From: REEB95 sp050729835
GTDB taxonomy: Bacteria; Pseudomonadota; Alphaproteobacteria; ATCC43930; CGMCC-115725
NCBI GenBank assembly: GCA_050729835.1
Contig: JBOHLS010000021.1
Location: forward strand, 1-48,179
Length of the DNA stretch: 48,179 nucleotides
Direction of reading: 5' to 3'
Under the pieces are notes generated by a model. It had not been told where the DNA came from, ran no database searches, and worked only from the letters and a program-made list of their open reading frames with translations. This document shows, one piece after another, positions 26,000-33,545 of this stretch. The position numbers were made by a program, and so were the translations under genes. How positions within the stretch are numbered: position 1 is the stretch's first letter; each line of letters starts with the position of its first letter.

Positions 26000-26809
26000 G
26001 TGGCAGCGGGCGCATCGCAAGACGCCGCGCCGGTCATTCGGCTGGACCATGTGAGCAAATGGTTCTTCAAGACCGGGGCGCGCATCGCCGCCATCGACGA
26101 CGTGAGCGTCGACGTGGCGCCGGGCGCCTTCATCACTCTGGTCGGGCCTTCGGGCTGCGGCAAATCCACGCTGTTCAACTGCATCGCCGGCTTCGTCGCA
26201 CCCGAACGCGGCGCCGTGATCTTTCGTGGCCAGCCCGTCGTCGGGCCCAATATCGGCATCGGCTACATGACGCAAAGAGACACGCTCCTGCCGTGGCGGT
26301 CGGTGCTGGCGAACGTCATGCTGCCGCTGACCCTGCAACGGCTGCCGGCGGCCGAGGCCCGCGAGCGCGCCGACGCGGCCATCGCACGCGTCGGCCTCAA
26401 CGGTTTCGCCGCGCACATGCCGGCCGAGCTTTCGGGCGGCATGCAGAAGCGCGCCGCGCTGGCGCGGATGCTCGCCTACAATCCCGATACGCTGCTGATG
26501 GATGAGCCGTTTGGCAACGTCGACGTGCAGCTCAAGCTGCAGCTGCAGCGCGAGCTCCTGGCGCTGTGGGAAGGCGAACGCAAGACGGTCGTCTTCGTCA
26601 CGCACGACCTCGAGGAGGCGATCGCGCTCAGCGACCGGGTGATCGTGCTGTCGCGGCGTCCGGGCCGCATCAAGGCCGATATCCGGGTGGATCTGCCGCG
26701 TCCGCGCGATCCGGTCCAGATCCGCTTCGAGCGCGTGTTCCAGGACTTTCACAAGCAACTCTGGTCGCTGTGCGACGTCGCGACCGACGAGGAGGACGAC
26801 AATGGCTAG
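26000..26809 (+). CDS. SsuB/TauB/NrtD-type ABC transporter ATPase
   Basis: 269 residues: Walker A GPSGCGKST, Q-loop MTQRDTLLPWRSVLANV (the LLPW pattern of the nitrate/sulfonate/taurine family), signature LSGGMQKRAALARM, Walker B TLLMDEPFGNVD and H-loop FVTHDLEEAI. GTG 26000 is preferred because AGGAGG lies five bases before it; an ATG at 25976 has no such site. It energises the permease encoded next (8-base overlap). The family imports sulfonates, nitrate, cyanate, pyrimidine precursors or aromatics, and the substrate is not decided by this subunit. Confidence 0.9.
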   Translation: MAAGASQDAAPVIRLDHVSKWFFKTGARIAAIDDVSVDVAPGAFITLVGPSGCGKSTLFNCIAGFVAPERGAVIFRGQPVVGPNIGIGYMTQRDTLLPWRSVLANVMLPLTLQRLPAAEARERADAAIARVGLNGFAAHMPAELSGGMQKRAALARMLAYNPDTLLMDEPFGNVDVQLKLQLQRELLALWEGERKTVVFVTHDLEEAIALSDRVIVLSRRPGRIKADIRVDLPRPRDPVQIRFERVFQDFHKQLWSLCDVATDEEDDNG

Positions 26810-27605
26810 AGCCGCGACCATGGACGACATCGTCGACCCGGCAATCGCCGCGGCGCGGCGCGAGCGCCTGATCGTGTTCTGGGGACGCATGGGCGTGACG
26901 CTCGGCCTGTTGGTCGCTTGGCAGGCTTCGGGGTCGCACATCGACCAGCTGATCTTCAGCACGCCGGTCGAGATTGCCCGCCGCCTGGGTGAATGGGTGT
27001 CCGACGGCACGCTTTGGTGGAATCTCTTGGTGACGGCGGAAGAGATCGTTCTCGGCTATGCGCTCGGCGCCGCCGCCGGCGTCGGCCTCGGGCTGCTGCT
27101 TGGCAGCTTCCCGCTGGTGGCGCGCATTTTCGATCCGCTCCTGATGGCGGTGTACGGCGTGCCCAAGATCGCATTCGGCCCGCTGTTCATCGTCTGGTTC
27201 GGCATCAACCTGACGCCGAAAGTGGTCATCACCGCGCTGATGGTGTTCTTCTTCGTCTTCCTCTCGACCTACGAAGGTGCCCGCAACGTCGATCGCGACC
27301 TGATCCGGGTGGTGAAGCTGATGGGTGCCAGCCGTTGGCAGGAGCGCAGCCTGGTCGTGATTCCGGGCGCCCTGCCCGCGATCATGCTCGGCCTCAAGCT
27401 GGCGATCCCCGAGGCGCTGGTCGGCGCCATCGTCGGCGAGCTCATCGTCTCGAGCCGCGGCATCGGCTATCTCGTCCAATTCTCGGCGTCCCAGCTCGAC
27501 AGCGCCGGCGTGTTCGCCGGCCTGTTCGTCCTCATGGCGCTTGCATTGGCATTCAACTCGGCGGTCAATTACGCCACCGGTCGAACGGGGAGGAAACACG
27601 CATGA
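26802..27605 (+). CDS. SsuC/TauC-type ABC transporter permease
   Basis: 267 residues, six hydrophobic segments, binding-protein-dependent transport (BPD_transp_1) fold. The EAA loop that docks on the ATPase reads VVKLMGASRWQERSLVVIPGALPAIMLGLK. The C-terminal helices include LIVSSRGIGYLVQFSASQ. It overlaps the ATPase gene by 8 bases and shares an ATGA junction with the substrate-binding gene, so the three are one transcription unit. A soluble N-terminus of ~25 residues precedes the first helix. Confidence 0.9.
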   Translation: MARAATMDDIVDPAIAAARRERLIVFWGRMGVTLGLLVAWQASGSHIDQLIFSTPVEIARRLGEWVSDGTLWWNLLVTAEEIVLGYALGAAAGVGLGLLLGSFPLVARIFDPLLMAVYGVPKIAFGPLFIVWFGINLTPKVVITALMVFFFVFLSTYEGARNVDRDLIRVVKLMGASRWQERSLVVIPGALPAIMLGLKLAIPEALVGAIVGELIVSSRGIGYLVQFSASQLDSAGVFAGLFVLMALALAFNSAVNYATGRTGRKHA

Positions 27606-28609
27606 AGTTCGCAACCGTCGCGGCGGCGCTGATCGCCGCCGCGATCGTCGGCGCCGGGCCGGCGCGCGCCGCCGACAAGGTGGTCATCGCCCAGACCAGC
27701 ATCTCGCTGGGGCTCTCGATCGTCGAGATTGCGATCGATGAAGGCTTCTTCGCCAAGCACGGCATCGATGCCGACGTCGAGATCGTCAGCCACGGCGATC
27801 CCGACACGCTCGCGGCGCTGCATTCCGGCGACGTGGCGTTCGGCGCCATGACGCTGGTGCCGGCGGTGCAGGCGATGGCGCGCGGCGAGAAGCTGCGCGT
27901 GGTGGCGCCGTTCGTGCGCAACTTTGTCATCCAGTTCGTGATCAATCCGGAATCCGCCAAGAAGATCGGCCTGACCGACAAGATGCCGCTCAAGGAGCGG
28001 TTCGCGCGCGCGCGCGGCCTGATCGTCGGCACGCTCGACGTCGGCGGCGGCCTCGACATCATGTTCCGCGTGCTGGCCAAGCAATACGGCTTCAATCCGC
28101 TGAGCGACTACACCGAGACGACGATCAATTCCTATCCGACGCTGCTGGCGGCGGCGCAACGCAAGGAAATCGACATCGCCTTGACCGCGATCCCCTACGG
28201 CCGGCTCGGCGTCGAGCAAAACGGCCTGAAGATGTTCGCGGATTTCTGGGGCGGCGCGATCCCGGAATATAACGGCGCGGTGCATCAGGGTCTGGTCACC
28301 GAAGCCGATTACGCCGCCCAGCACGGCGACATCGTCCGGCGCGTCCATGCGGCGATCGACGACGCGCTGGTCCTGCTGCACAAGCAGCCCGATAAGGCGA
28401 TCGCCGACCTGCACAAGCGCTATCCGAAGTTGCCGGAAAGCGTGATCCGATCGTTCATTGTCGACGACGCCAAAAGCTTCGCAGCGCGCGCGATCGTCGA
28501 CCGGCGCGGCTTCGACATCATCCGCGACTTCGTCGGCAACAACATGCTGCCGCAGGCGAAGTCGCTGAAATACGCCGACGTCGTCCTGCCGATCGCGCAG
28601 CAGAAATAG
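27602..28609 (+). CDS. NMT1/SsuA-type periplasmic substrate-binding protein
   Basis: 335 residues with a clear signal peptide (cut after ARA at 23). The mature protein begins DKVVIAQTSISLGLSIVEIA, then EGFFAKHGIDADVEIVSHGD and the GDVAFGAMTLVPAVQAMARG core of the NMT1/THI5/SsuA family of type II binding proteins. A second-lobe motif is VGTLDVGGGLDIMFRVLAKQ. It delivers substrate to the preceding permease and ATPase. The ligand is unknown: neither sulfonate-monooxygenase nor nitrate or thiamine genes are nearby. ATG 27602 overlaps the permease stop. Confidence 0.88.
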   Translation: MKFATVAAALIAAAIVGAGPARAADKVVIAQTSISLGLSIVEIAIDEGFFAKHGIDADVEIVSHGDPDTLAALHSGDVAFGAMTLVPAVQAMARGEKLRVVAPFVRNFVIQFVINPESAKKIGLTDKMPLKERFARARGLIVGTLDVGGGLDIMFRVLAKQYGFNPLSDYTETTINSYPTLLAAAQRKEIDIALTAIPYGRLGVEQNGLKMFADFWGGAIPEYNGAVHQGLVTEADYAAQHGDIVRRVHAAIDDALVLLHKQPDKAIADLHKRYPKLPESVIRSFIVDDAKSFAARAIVDRRGFDIIRDFVGNNMLPQAKSLKYADVVLPIAQQK

Positions 28610-28627
28610 GCCGCCGCGTAACGTCCG

Positions 28628-29605
28628 TCACACCCCGACCCGCTTGAGCTGTGGCTCGGGATAGCGCGCGCCGGCGACCGCGCCCTTCGGAAACGCCCGG
28701 TCGAGCGCGGCGAGCGTCGCCGGCGAGACGGCGATGTCGGCCGCTTTGACGTTCTGCTCGAGCCATTTGCGGTGGCTCGTGCCGGGCAACGCGACGACGA
28801 ACGGGCGGCGCGATAAAACCCAGGCCAACGCCAGTTGTGCCGGCGCGCAATTCTCCTTGGCCGCGAGCTGCTTGAACGTCGGCAGCAACGACACGTTGCG
28901 GTCGAGATTTCCGGCCTGAAAGCGCGGGTGGGCGCGGCGGCGATCCTTCTCGCCGAGATCGGCGGCGGCGCCGATGGTGCCGGTGAGGAATCCGCGGCCC
29001 AGCGGGCTGTAAGCGACATAGCCGACGCCCAGCTCTTCGCAGGCCTGGAAGAGCCCGTCCTCGGCATCGCGCGTCCACAACGAGTATTCGGTCTGCAACG
29101 CGGCCATCGGATGGGCCTTGTGCGCGCGACGCAGCGTCTTTTCCGACGCTTCGGAGATCCCGAGATACTTGATCTTACCCTGCTGCTTCAATTTGACCAT
29201 CGCGCCCACGGTGTCCTCGACCGGAACGTCGGTATCGACGCGATGGATGTAATAGAGGTCGATGACCTCCTCGCCGAGCCGCTTCAGGCTCTTTTCGCAG
29301 GCCTCGACCACATATTCGGGCCGGCCGCAGACCGACTGCTTGCCATCCGGCTTCTGCAGGTTGCCGAACTTGCTCGCCAGCACGACCTTGTCGCGCCGGC
29401 CCTTGATCGCGCGGCCGACCAGCTCCTCGTTCTTGCCGGCGCCGTAGACGTCCGACGTGTCGATCAAATCGACGCCGAGCTCGACCGCGCGCTGAATGGT
29501 GGCGACCGCCTCGTCGGGATCGGGCTGGCCGTAGATCGGCGTCATGCTCATGCAGCCGAGACCGATACACGACACGTCGAGCGAGCCGAGCTTCCGGCGT
29601 TTCAT
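28628..29605 (-). CDS. Aldo/keto reductase
   Basis: 325 residues of the AKR TIM barrel (YghZ/AKR13-like). The catalytic tetrad is complete: Asp and Tyr in DTSDVYGAGKNEELVG, Lys in VVLASKFGNL and His in DLYYIHRVDTDV. NADPH-binding segments include the YSPLGRGFLTG loop and ALPGTSHRKWLEQN near the C-terminus. It reduces aldehydes or ketones with NADPH; the substrate is not predictable. ATG 29605 gives the family N-terminus MKRRKLGSLDVSCIGLGCM. It is convergent with the preceding ABC operon and divergent from the CYTH-CHAD gene across ~120 bases. Confidence 0.9.
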   Translation of the reverse strand: MKRRKLGSLDVSCIGLGCMSMTPIYGQPDPDEAVATIQRAVELGVDLIDTSDVYGAGKNEELVGRAIKGRRDKVVLASKFGNLQKPDGKQSVCGRPEYVVEACEKSLKRLGEEVIDLYYIHRVDTDVPVEDTVGAMVKLKQQGKIKYLGISEASEKTLRRAHKAHPMAALQTEYSLWTRDAEDGLFQACEELGVGYVAYSPLGRGFLTGTIGAAADLGEKDRRRAHPRFQAGNLDRNVSLLPTFKQLAAKENCAPAQLALAWVLSRRPFVVALPGTSHRKWLEQNVKAADIAVSPATLAALDRAFPKGAVAGARYPEPQLKRVGV

Positions 29606-29723
29606 GGCATGCCTCCTGGGCTGTGGCTGAACGCGGCCGTTCACGGCCGGCGCGATCGAGGCTCAAGCTATAAGGAAAACACCCGACTTGCCAGACCCGA
29701 TTCGGCACGCGAAGCTGAAGCCC

Positions 29724-31301
29724 ATGGCCGAAAACCAGGCTGCCGCTGCGGCGGTCATCGCTGCCGAAATGCGTTATGCGCTGGCGCTCGTCGTCGCGCC
29801 GGAGGACGCGGCGCGGCTGAAGCGCAGCGGCCTTTTGCGCGGTGGCCGCCTTGCCCAACGCCGGATCGTCAGCACCTATTACGACACCCGCCGAAAGGAA
29901 TTGCAGCGCCGCACACTGGCGCTGTCGGTCCGGCGCGAAGGCGGGCGCGTGCTCGAGACGCTCGAAGCCATGCCGGCGCCTTCGGCAACCAGCAACGAGC
30001 GGCCGGTGTGGCAGACGCCGCTATCGTGGCCGGTTCCCGACCTGAAGCCGCTGGCCAAAGTCGACGGGATCGGCGCGCTGAAGGACGAGAAGTTGAATCC
30101 GGTCTTCACGTGCCGACTGCGGCGCAGCCGCGCCGTGCTCGAACCCGACGGCGCGGTGGTGGCGCTGTCTTTCGACGAAGGCGAAATCCGCGCACGCGGC
30201 GGCCGCAAGCTGCCGATCTCGGAAATCGAGATCGAGTTGCAGCAAGGCACGCCCCGCGCGGTCTTCAAGCTCGCCAACGCGCTGATCGACGAAGCGCCGC
30301 TGCGCGTCGAATTGCGCAGCAAGGCGGCGCGCGGCTATGCCCTGGCCGAGCGCGCCGAACCGCGCGGAGCATCGGCCACCATGAAATTCGGCGCGGTCGA
30401 ACTCCATCGCGGCATGGCGGCGGAGGACGCGCTGGCCGTCATTCTCAGGCGGTGTCTCGCGCATATGCTGGCCAACGAACGGGCGGCGCTCGGCGGCAAG
30501 GAGGAAGGCGTCCACCAGATGCGGGTGGCGCTCCGGCGCCTGCGCGTCGCGCTGGCGCTGTTCAAATCCATGCTGCCGGAAGTGGAGCGCTATTGGGTCG
30601 CCGGCGAGGTCAAGTGGCTGGCGGCCGTGCTCGGCCACGCGCGCAACTGGGACATCGCCGGCAGCCTGATCCGGCGGGTGCGCAGCAGCCTGGCGGACGA
30701 CCGCGATCTCATCGCCCTCGCGCGCGCGACAGAGCGCGAGCGGCGCCGCAGCTACGATGCCTTGCACGCCGCGCTGAGCACGCGGCGCTACGGGCAATTC
30801 GCGCTCGGCCTGATGGGATGGATCGAGACGCGCGCCTGGCGACGGCCGGGGGCGCTGGAAACCTCGATCCTCCAGGTGTCCGTCGTCGGCAAACTGGCCG
30901 ACGACGTCCTCGAGCGGCGCTATCGCAAGGCGCGCAACCGCGCGCGCAATTTCGACCGGCTGGGCGCGGTCGGCCGTCACCGGCTGCGCATTGCCCTCAA
31001 GAAGATGCGCTACGCCGCCGACTCATTCGCGTCGATCTACGCCAACAAGGCGGTCCATCGCTATATCAAGCGCCTGGAAACCCTCCAGGATGGCCTCGGG
31101 CTGCTCAACGACATCGCGGCCTCGGAAAAATTACTGCGGACGGTGATTCAACGGCGGCCGTCGCAGGCGCTGATCCGCGGCGACGCCTTGGTGCGCGGAT
31201 GGTGCGCCCACATGGCCCTGGAATGCGAGCCGGCGCTCGAAAAGGGTCTCAAGCGGCTGAAGAAGGCCGAGCCTTTCTGGCGCCGACCGGCAAAGGCCTG
31301 A
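29724..31301 (+). CDS. CYTH-CHAD protein with degenerate CYTH entry motif
   Basis: 525 residues. The N-terminal CYTH tunnel domain (~12-210) has the strands RRIVSTYYDTRRKELQRR and ISEIEIELQQGT and the ending LRVELRSKAARGYAL. Its first strand reads EMRYAL where CYTH enzymes have ExExK, so only E15 of the three hallmark residues remains. The C-terminal CHAD domain (~225-520) is intact, with both signature helices: EGVHQMRVALRRLRVAL (H264) and HRLRIALKKMRYAADSF (H419). CHAD domains bind polyphosphate, and the ppk-ppx operon is ~8 kb away. The protein is thus a likely polyphosphate-binding factor with doubtful triphosphatase activity. ATG 29724 is chosen over an in-frame TTG at 29688. Confidence 0.85.
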   Translation: MAENQAAAAAVIAAEMRYALALVVAPEDAARLKRSGLLRGGRLAQRRIVSTYYDTRRKELQRRTLALSVRREGGRVLETLEAMPAPSATSNERPVWQTPLSWPVPDLKPLAKVDGIGALKDEKLNPVFTCRLRRSRAVLEPDGAVVALSFDEGEIRARGGRKLPISEIEIELQQGTPRAVFKLANALIDEAPLRVELRSKAARGYALAERAEPRGASATMKFGAVELHRGMAAEDALAVILRRCLAHMLANERAALGGKEEGVHQMRVALRRLRVALALFKSMLPEVERYWVAGEVKWLAAVLGHARNWDIAGSLIRRVRSSLADDRDLIALARATERERRRSYDALHAALSTRRYGQFALGLMGWIETRAWRRPGALETSILQVSVVGKLADDVLERRYRKARNRARNFDRLGAVGRHRLRIALKKMRYAADSFASIYANKAVHRYIKRLETLQDGLGLLNDIAASEKLLRTVIQRRPSQALIRGDALVRGWCAHMALECEPALEKGLKRLKKAEPFWRRPAKA

Positions 31302-31316
31302 GACGGCGGCAGCCGG

Positions 31317-31574
31317 TCAGCTGTAGATCCAGTCTCGCAAGGGCAAGGCCGCGGCGACCGCCGCCAGAATGCCGAGCATGAGGAAGGTCATGTTGCCGTC
31401 GGCCGCCGCGATGCGCAGGCATGCCGCCGACAACAAGGCTTCGCCGACGAAAATCGCCAGATCGACGATGAAGTTGCGCAAGAGCACGTCGCCCTCGATA
31501 TCGTCGTCGAGCCGCCGGCGGAGAAACAGGCGCCGCACCCATTGCTCGCTGGTCCGCATTTCGCCGGCCCTCAT
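31317..31574 (-). CDS. Small membrane protein of unknown family
   Basis: 85 residues from ATG 31574, which overlaps the upstream gene's stop in an ATGA junction; a second in-frame ATG is at 31559. The N-terminal third is polar and basic (RRLFLRRRLDDDIEGDVLLR). Two hydrophobic segments follow: NFIVDLAIFVGEALLSAACL and MTFLMLGILAAVAAALPL. No family was recognised. It is the last of three small genes on the minus strand (32121 to 31317), just beyond the CYTH-CHAD gene, with which it is convergent. Confidence 0.65.
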   Translation of the reverse strand: MRAGEMRTSEQWVRRLFLRRRLDDDIEGDVLLRNFIVDLAIFVGEALLSAACLRIAAADGNMTFLMLGILAAVAAALPLRDWIYS

Positions 31575-31846
31575 TGCAGGGCACTCGTCGCGCCGGCGTG
31601 CCACATATGGACCGCGAGAACCTGCAGCGCGAGGCGGCGGCCGCGTTCGCGCGCTTCCTTGCTCGGCGGCTCGATCGGCGTGCCGGCCACGGAATGCATC
31701 ACCGGCAACGGCTCGACGTTCCACGGCGTCAGATGCCGCATACGCTGGCGGGCGACCTTGATGTCATCGACGGGCGAGATCGGAGAATCGGTATCGCGTG
31801 GTACGGCCCGCAAGCGCACTCGCGAACGGCGTAGGATCGAGTTCAT
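31571..31846 (-). CDS. Small Arg-rich protein of unknown function
   Basis: 91 residues starting MNSILRRSRVRLRAVPRDTD. An AGGAGG ribosome site precedes ATG 31846, and the stop overlaps the next small gene by ATGA, which together make it a real gene. Composition is basic and polar, with no membrane segment or signal. The C-terminal half has an amphipathic helix (EARERGRRLALQVLAVHMWH). No family recognised. It lies between two other small unknown genes and is probably co-transcribed with both. Confidence 0.6.
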   Translation of the reverse strand: MNSILRRSRVRLRAVPRDTDSPISPVDDIKVARQRMRHLTPWNVEPLPVMHSVAGTPIEPPSKEARERGRRLALQVLAVHMWHAGATSALQ

Positions 31847-31884
31847 GGTTGGTCTTCCTCCTGCGCGATGAATGACGCCGAAAT

Positions 31885-32121
31885 TCAGAAGCTCGGCGAT
31901 GTCCGGATCGTGAAAGCCGGAACATCCGGCAGCCGCACTTCCATGTGGACGCGGCGTGCGCCGCGCCACAGTTCGATGCCGTGGTAATGCGGCCGATGCT
32001 CAAGCATGTCGCGGGCCGTCTCGACGGCATCCTGCTCTTGCCGGCACTCGATCATCTCGTCGGATCCGATCGAACCGGTTGAATCGAGGAAATAGCACCG
32101 GTACTGGACCAAATTCGCCAT
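31885..32121 (-). CDS. Small soluble protein of unknown function (YxCYFL type)
   Basis: 78 residues: MANLVQYRCYFLDSTGSIGS, then EMIECRQEQDAVETARDMLE, then HYHGIELWRGARRVHMEVRL. The beta-alpha-beta-beta pattern with a central DAVETAR helix resembles short proteins annotated as hypothetical across soil alphaproteobacteria. Several ATGs lie together (32130, 32127, 32121). 32121 is preferred because GAGGGG then stands at a 9-base spacing. It is the first of three small genes, 38 bases before the next. A partner or signal cannot be inferred. Confidence 0.6.
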   Translation of the reverse strand: MANLVQYRCYFLDSTGSIGSDEMIECRQEQDAVETARDMLEHRPHYHGIELWRGARRVHMEVRLPDVPAFTIRTSPSF

Positions 32122-32358
32122 TGCCATCATCCCCTCACCGCAGCGAGCCAAGGGCACGGCCTTGGCGCCGGGAAATAAAGGCGCGAACGATTCCCTCTTT
32201 GGCGTCGCTCGTCTGGGAGCAGATTTGATTATTGTCGTTTTCGCCCAGCGCGACGGCCACGTGTCGGCCTCCGGTTCCACCCGTAGAGTGTGGCCAGCAG
32301 TCAACAACGTCAATTCAGCCGCTCCCTGAGGGGTGCCAGGGAATCTACTGAGGTCCTA

Positions 32359-32374
32359 GGATTTCCGGGATGAG
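32359..32374. repeat. 16-base motif repeated on the far side of the regulator gene
   Basis: GGATTTCCGGGATGAG at 32359-32374 matches GGGTTTCCAGGATGAG at 33264-33279 at 14 of 16 positions, in the same orientation. A shorter related piece, GGGGTTTCC, also occurs at 33242-33250, exactly 21 bases before the same string at 33263-33271. The two sites lie downstream and upstream of the NarL-type regulator gene. They may be regulator-binding sites; nothing else here explains them. Confidence 0.45.
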
Positions 32375-32405
32375 GGCAGCGGCGCAGGATTACCGCAAAT
32401 GTGGC

Positions 32406-33059
32406 CTACTTTTCGGGCGAAACCAAGCCGTGGCGAATGGCGTAGCGCACCAAGCCGGCGACATCGTGGATGTCGAGGCGCTCCATCAGGCTGGCGCGGT
32501 GGGATTCGATGGTCTTGACGCTGGCATCGAGCATCTGGGCGATCTGCTTGGACGACTTGCCCTCGGCGATCAACTGGAGGATTTCGCGCTGTCGCGGCGT
32601 CAGCAGATCGAGCGAATTGGTCTGCCCTTCTGTCCGATTGAGATAAACCTCGATGACGTGCTTCGAAATCGCCGGGCTGAGGAAAATCTCGCCCCGCGCG
32701 ACGGCTTCGATCGCCATTTCGAGCTCGCGCGGCGCTGACCCCTTAAGGACGTATCCCGCCGCGCCGGCACGGAGGGCCTGCAGCACATGGCTTTCATCCG
32801 CATGCATCGACAGCATGACCACACGCACCTGCGGATGATCCTTGACCAGGCGGCGCGTTGCCTCAAGCCCATTGAGACCGGGCATGGCGATGTCCATCAG
32901 CACGACATTGGGGCGCACATTGGCCACGTGCTCGAGCGCCTCGCGCCCATCCCCGGCCTCGCCGACGACCTCGATGCCCGGGAACTCGCCGATCAAGGAT
33001 TTGAGGCTGGCGCGAATCAGCAGATGGTCGTCGCACAGCAGGATGCGGACGGGATTCAC
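32406..33059 (-). CDS. NarL/FixJ-family response regulator
   Basis: 217 residues: receiver domain (1-~120) with acidic pocket CDDH, acceptor D56 in LMDIAMPGLNG, switch MLSMHADES and K106 in VLKGSAP. A LuxR-type helix-turn-helix follows at ~152-205 (LTPRQREILQLIAEGKSSKQ, then VKTIESHRASLMERL). It is a phosphorylation-controlled transcription factor. No classical partner kinase (HisKA_3) is adjacent; the nearest kinase-like gene, divergent across 486 bases, has a broken ATP site. It may control the three small genes beyond it or the divergent signalling genes. The start at ATG 33059 is the family start. Confidence 0.9.
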   Translation of the reverse strand: MNPVRILLCDDHLLIRASLKSLIGEFPGIEVVGEAGDGREALEHVANVRPNVVLMDIAMPGLNGLEATRRLVKDHPQVRVVMLSMHADESHVLQALRAGAAGYVLKGSAPRELEMAIEAVARGEIFLSPAISKHVIEVYLNRTEGQTNSLDLLTPRQREILQLIAEGKSSKQIAQMLDASVKTIESHRASLMERLDIHDVAGLVRYAIRHGLVSPEK

Positions 33060-33545
33060 CGGTTTACACCAGCCTCACTGGTGCCGAGCATCATGCCGTC
33101 CACCGTCATCGAAGGATGGAGAAGTGACATCAGGCTCCCCCGTGAGCAAGGCGCCATTATACGCGTACGCCACGGCTCCGGGCGGCATGAATCGGCGCAC
33201 ATTCCGCATCGAAAGCGGCGGCCAATGACACGACAGATTAAGGGGTTTCCCGGCGCCAATTCGGGGTTTCCAGGATGAGCCGACGACGTTGAGGGACTTA
33301 AACTGGCGCTTAAGGGTCCGGTGTGGCGACGAGTCTGCGCCCGCGTAGGGTGACAGAAAATAAGACAGCATGTGCGACCTATATGCCCCTGAAATCAAGG
33401 CGAAAGGCCGCGCTCGACTCCAGGGCATCGTCGTCGCGCCATACCTCAATTTGATTACAGTGACCGAGTCTTATCGGATGTATTTTAGGACCAAGATAAG
33501 CTTGGAAAAGCACTCGAGGGACGCTGAGGGTGGTGTGTGCGGGAT
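33060..33545. other. 486-base intergenic region between divergent regulator genes
   Basis: No convincing gene: the longest frame (33075-33449, minus) has no ribosome site and low-complexity, Arg/Pro/Ser-rich content. Base composition is less GC-rich than the flanks, especially 33290-33490, as expected of a promoter region. It contains the GGGGTTTCC pair (33242-33250, 33263-33271) and must hold the promoters of both divergent genes. A small RNA could be hidden here, but no clear hairpin plus T run was found. Confidence 0.5.

Noticed and set aside
28835..31381. An 848-codon plus-strand open frame over the aldo/keto reductase and CYTH-CHAD genes
   Set aside because: It is antisense to one recognised gene and out of frame with the other, with no domain and a composition typical of GC-rich shadow frames.
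33075..33449. A 124-codon minus-strand frame in the intergenic region
   Set aside because: No ribosome site, no hydrophobic or domain pattern, Arg/Pro/Ser-rich; it covers the likely promoter region of the NarL regulator.
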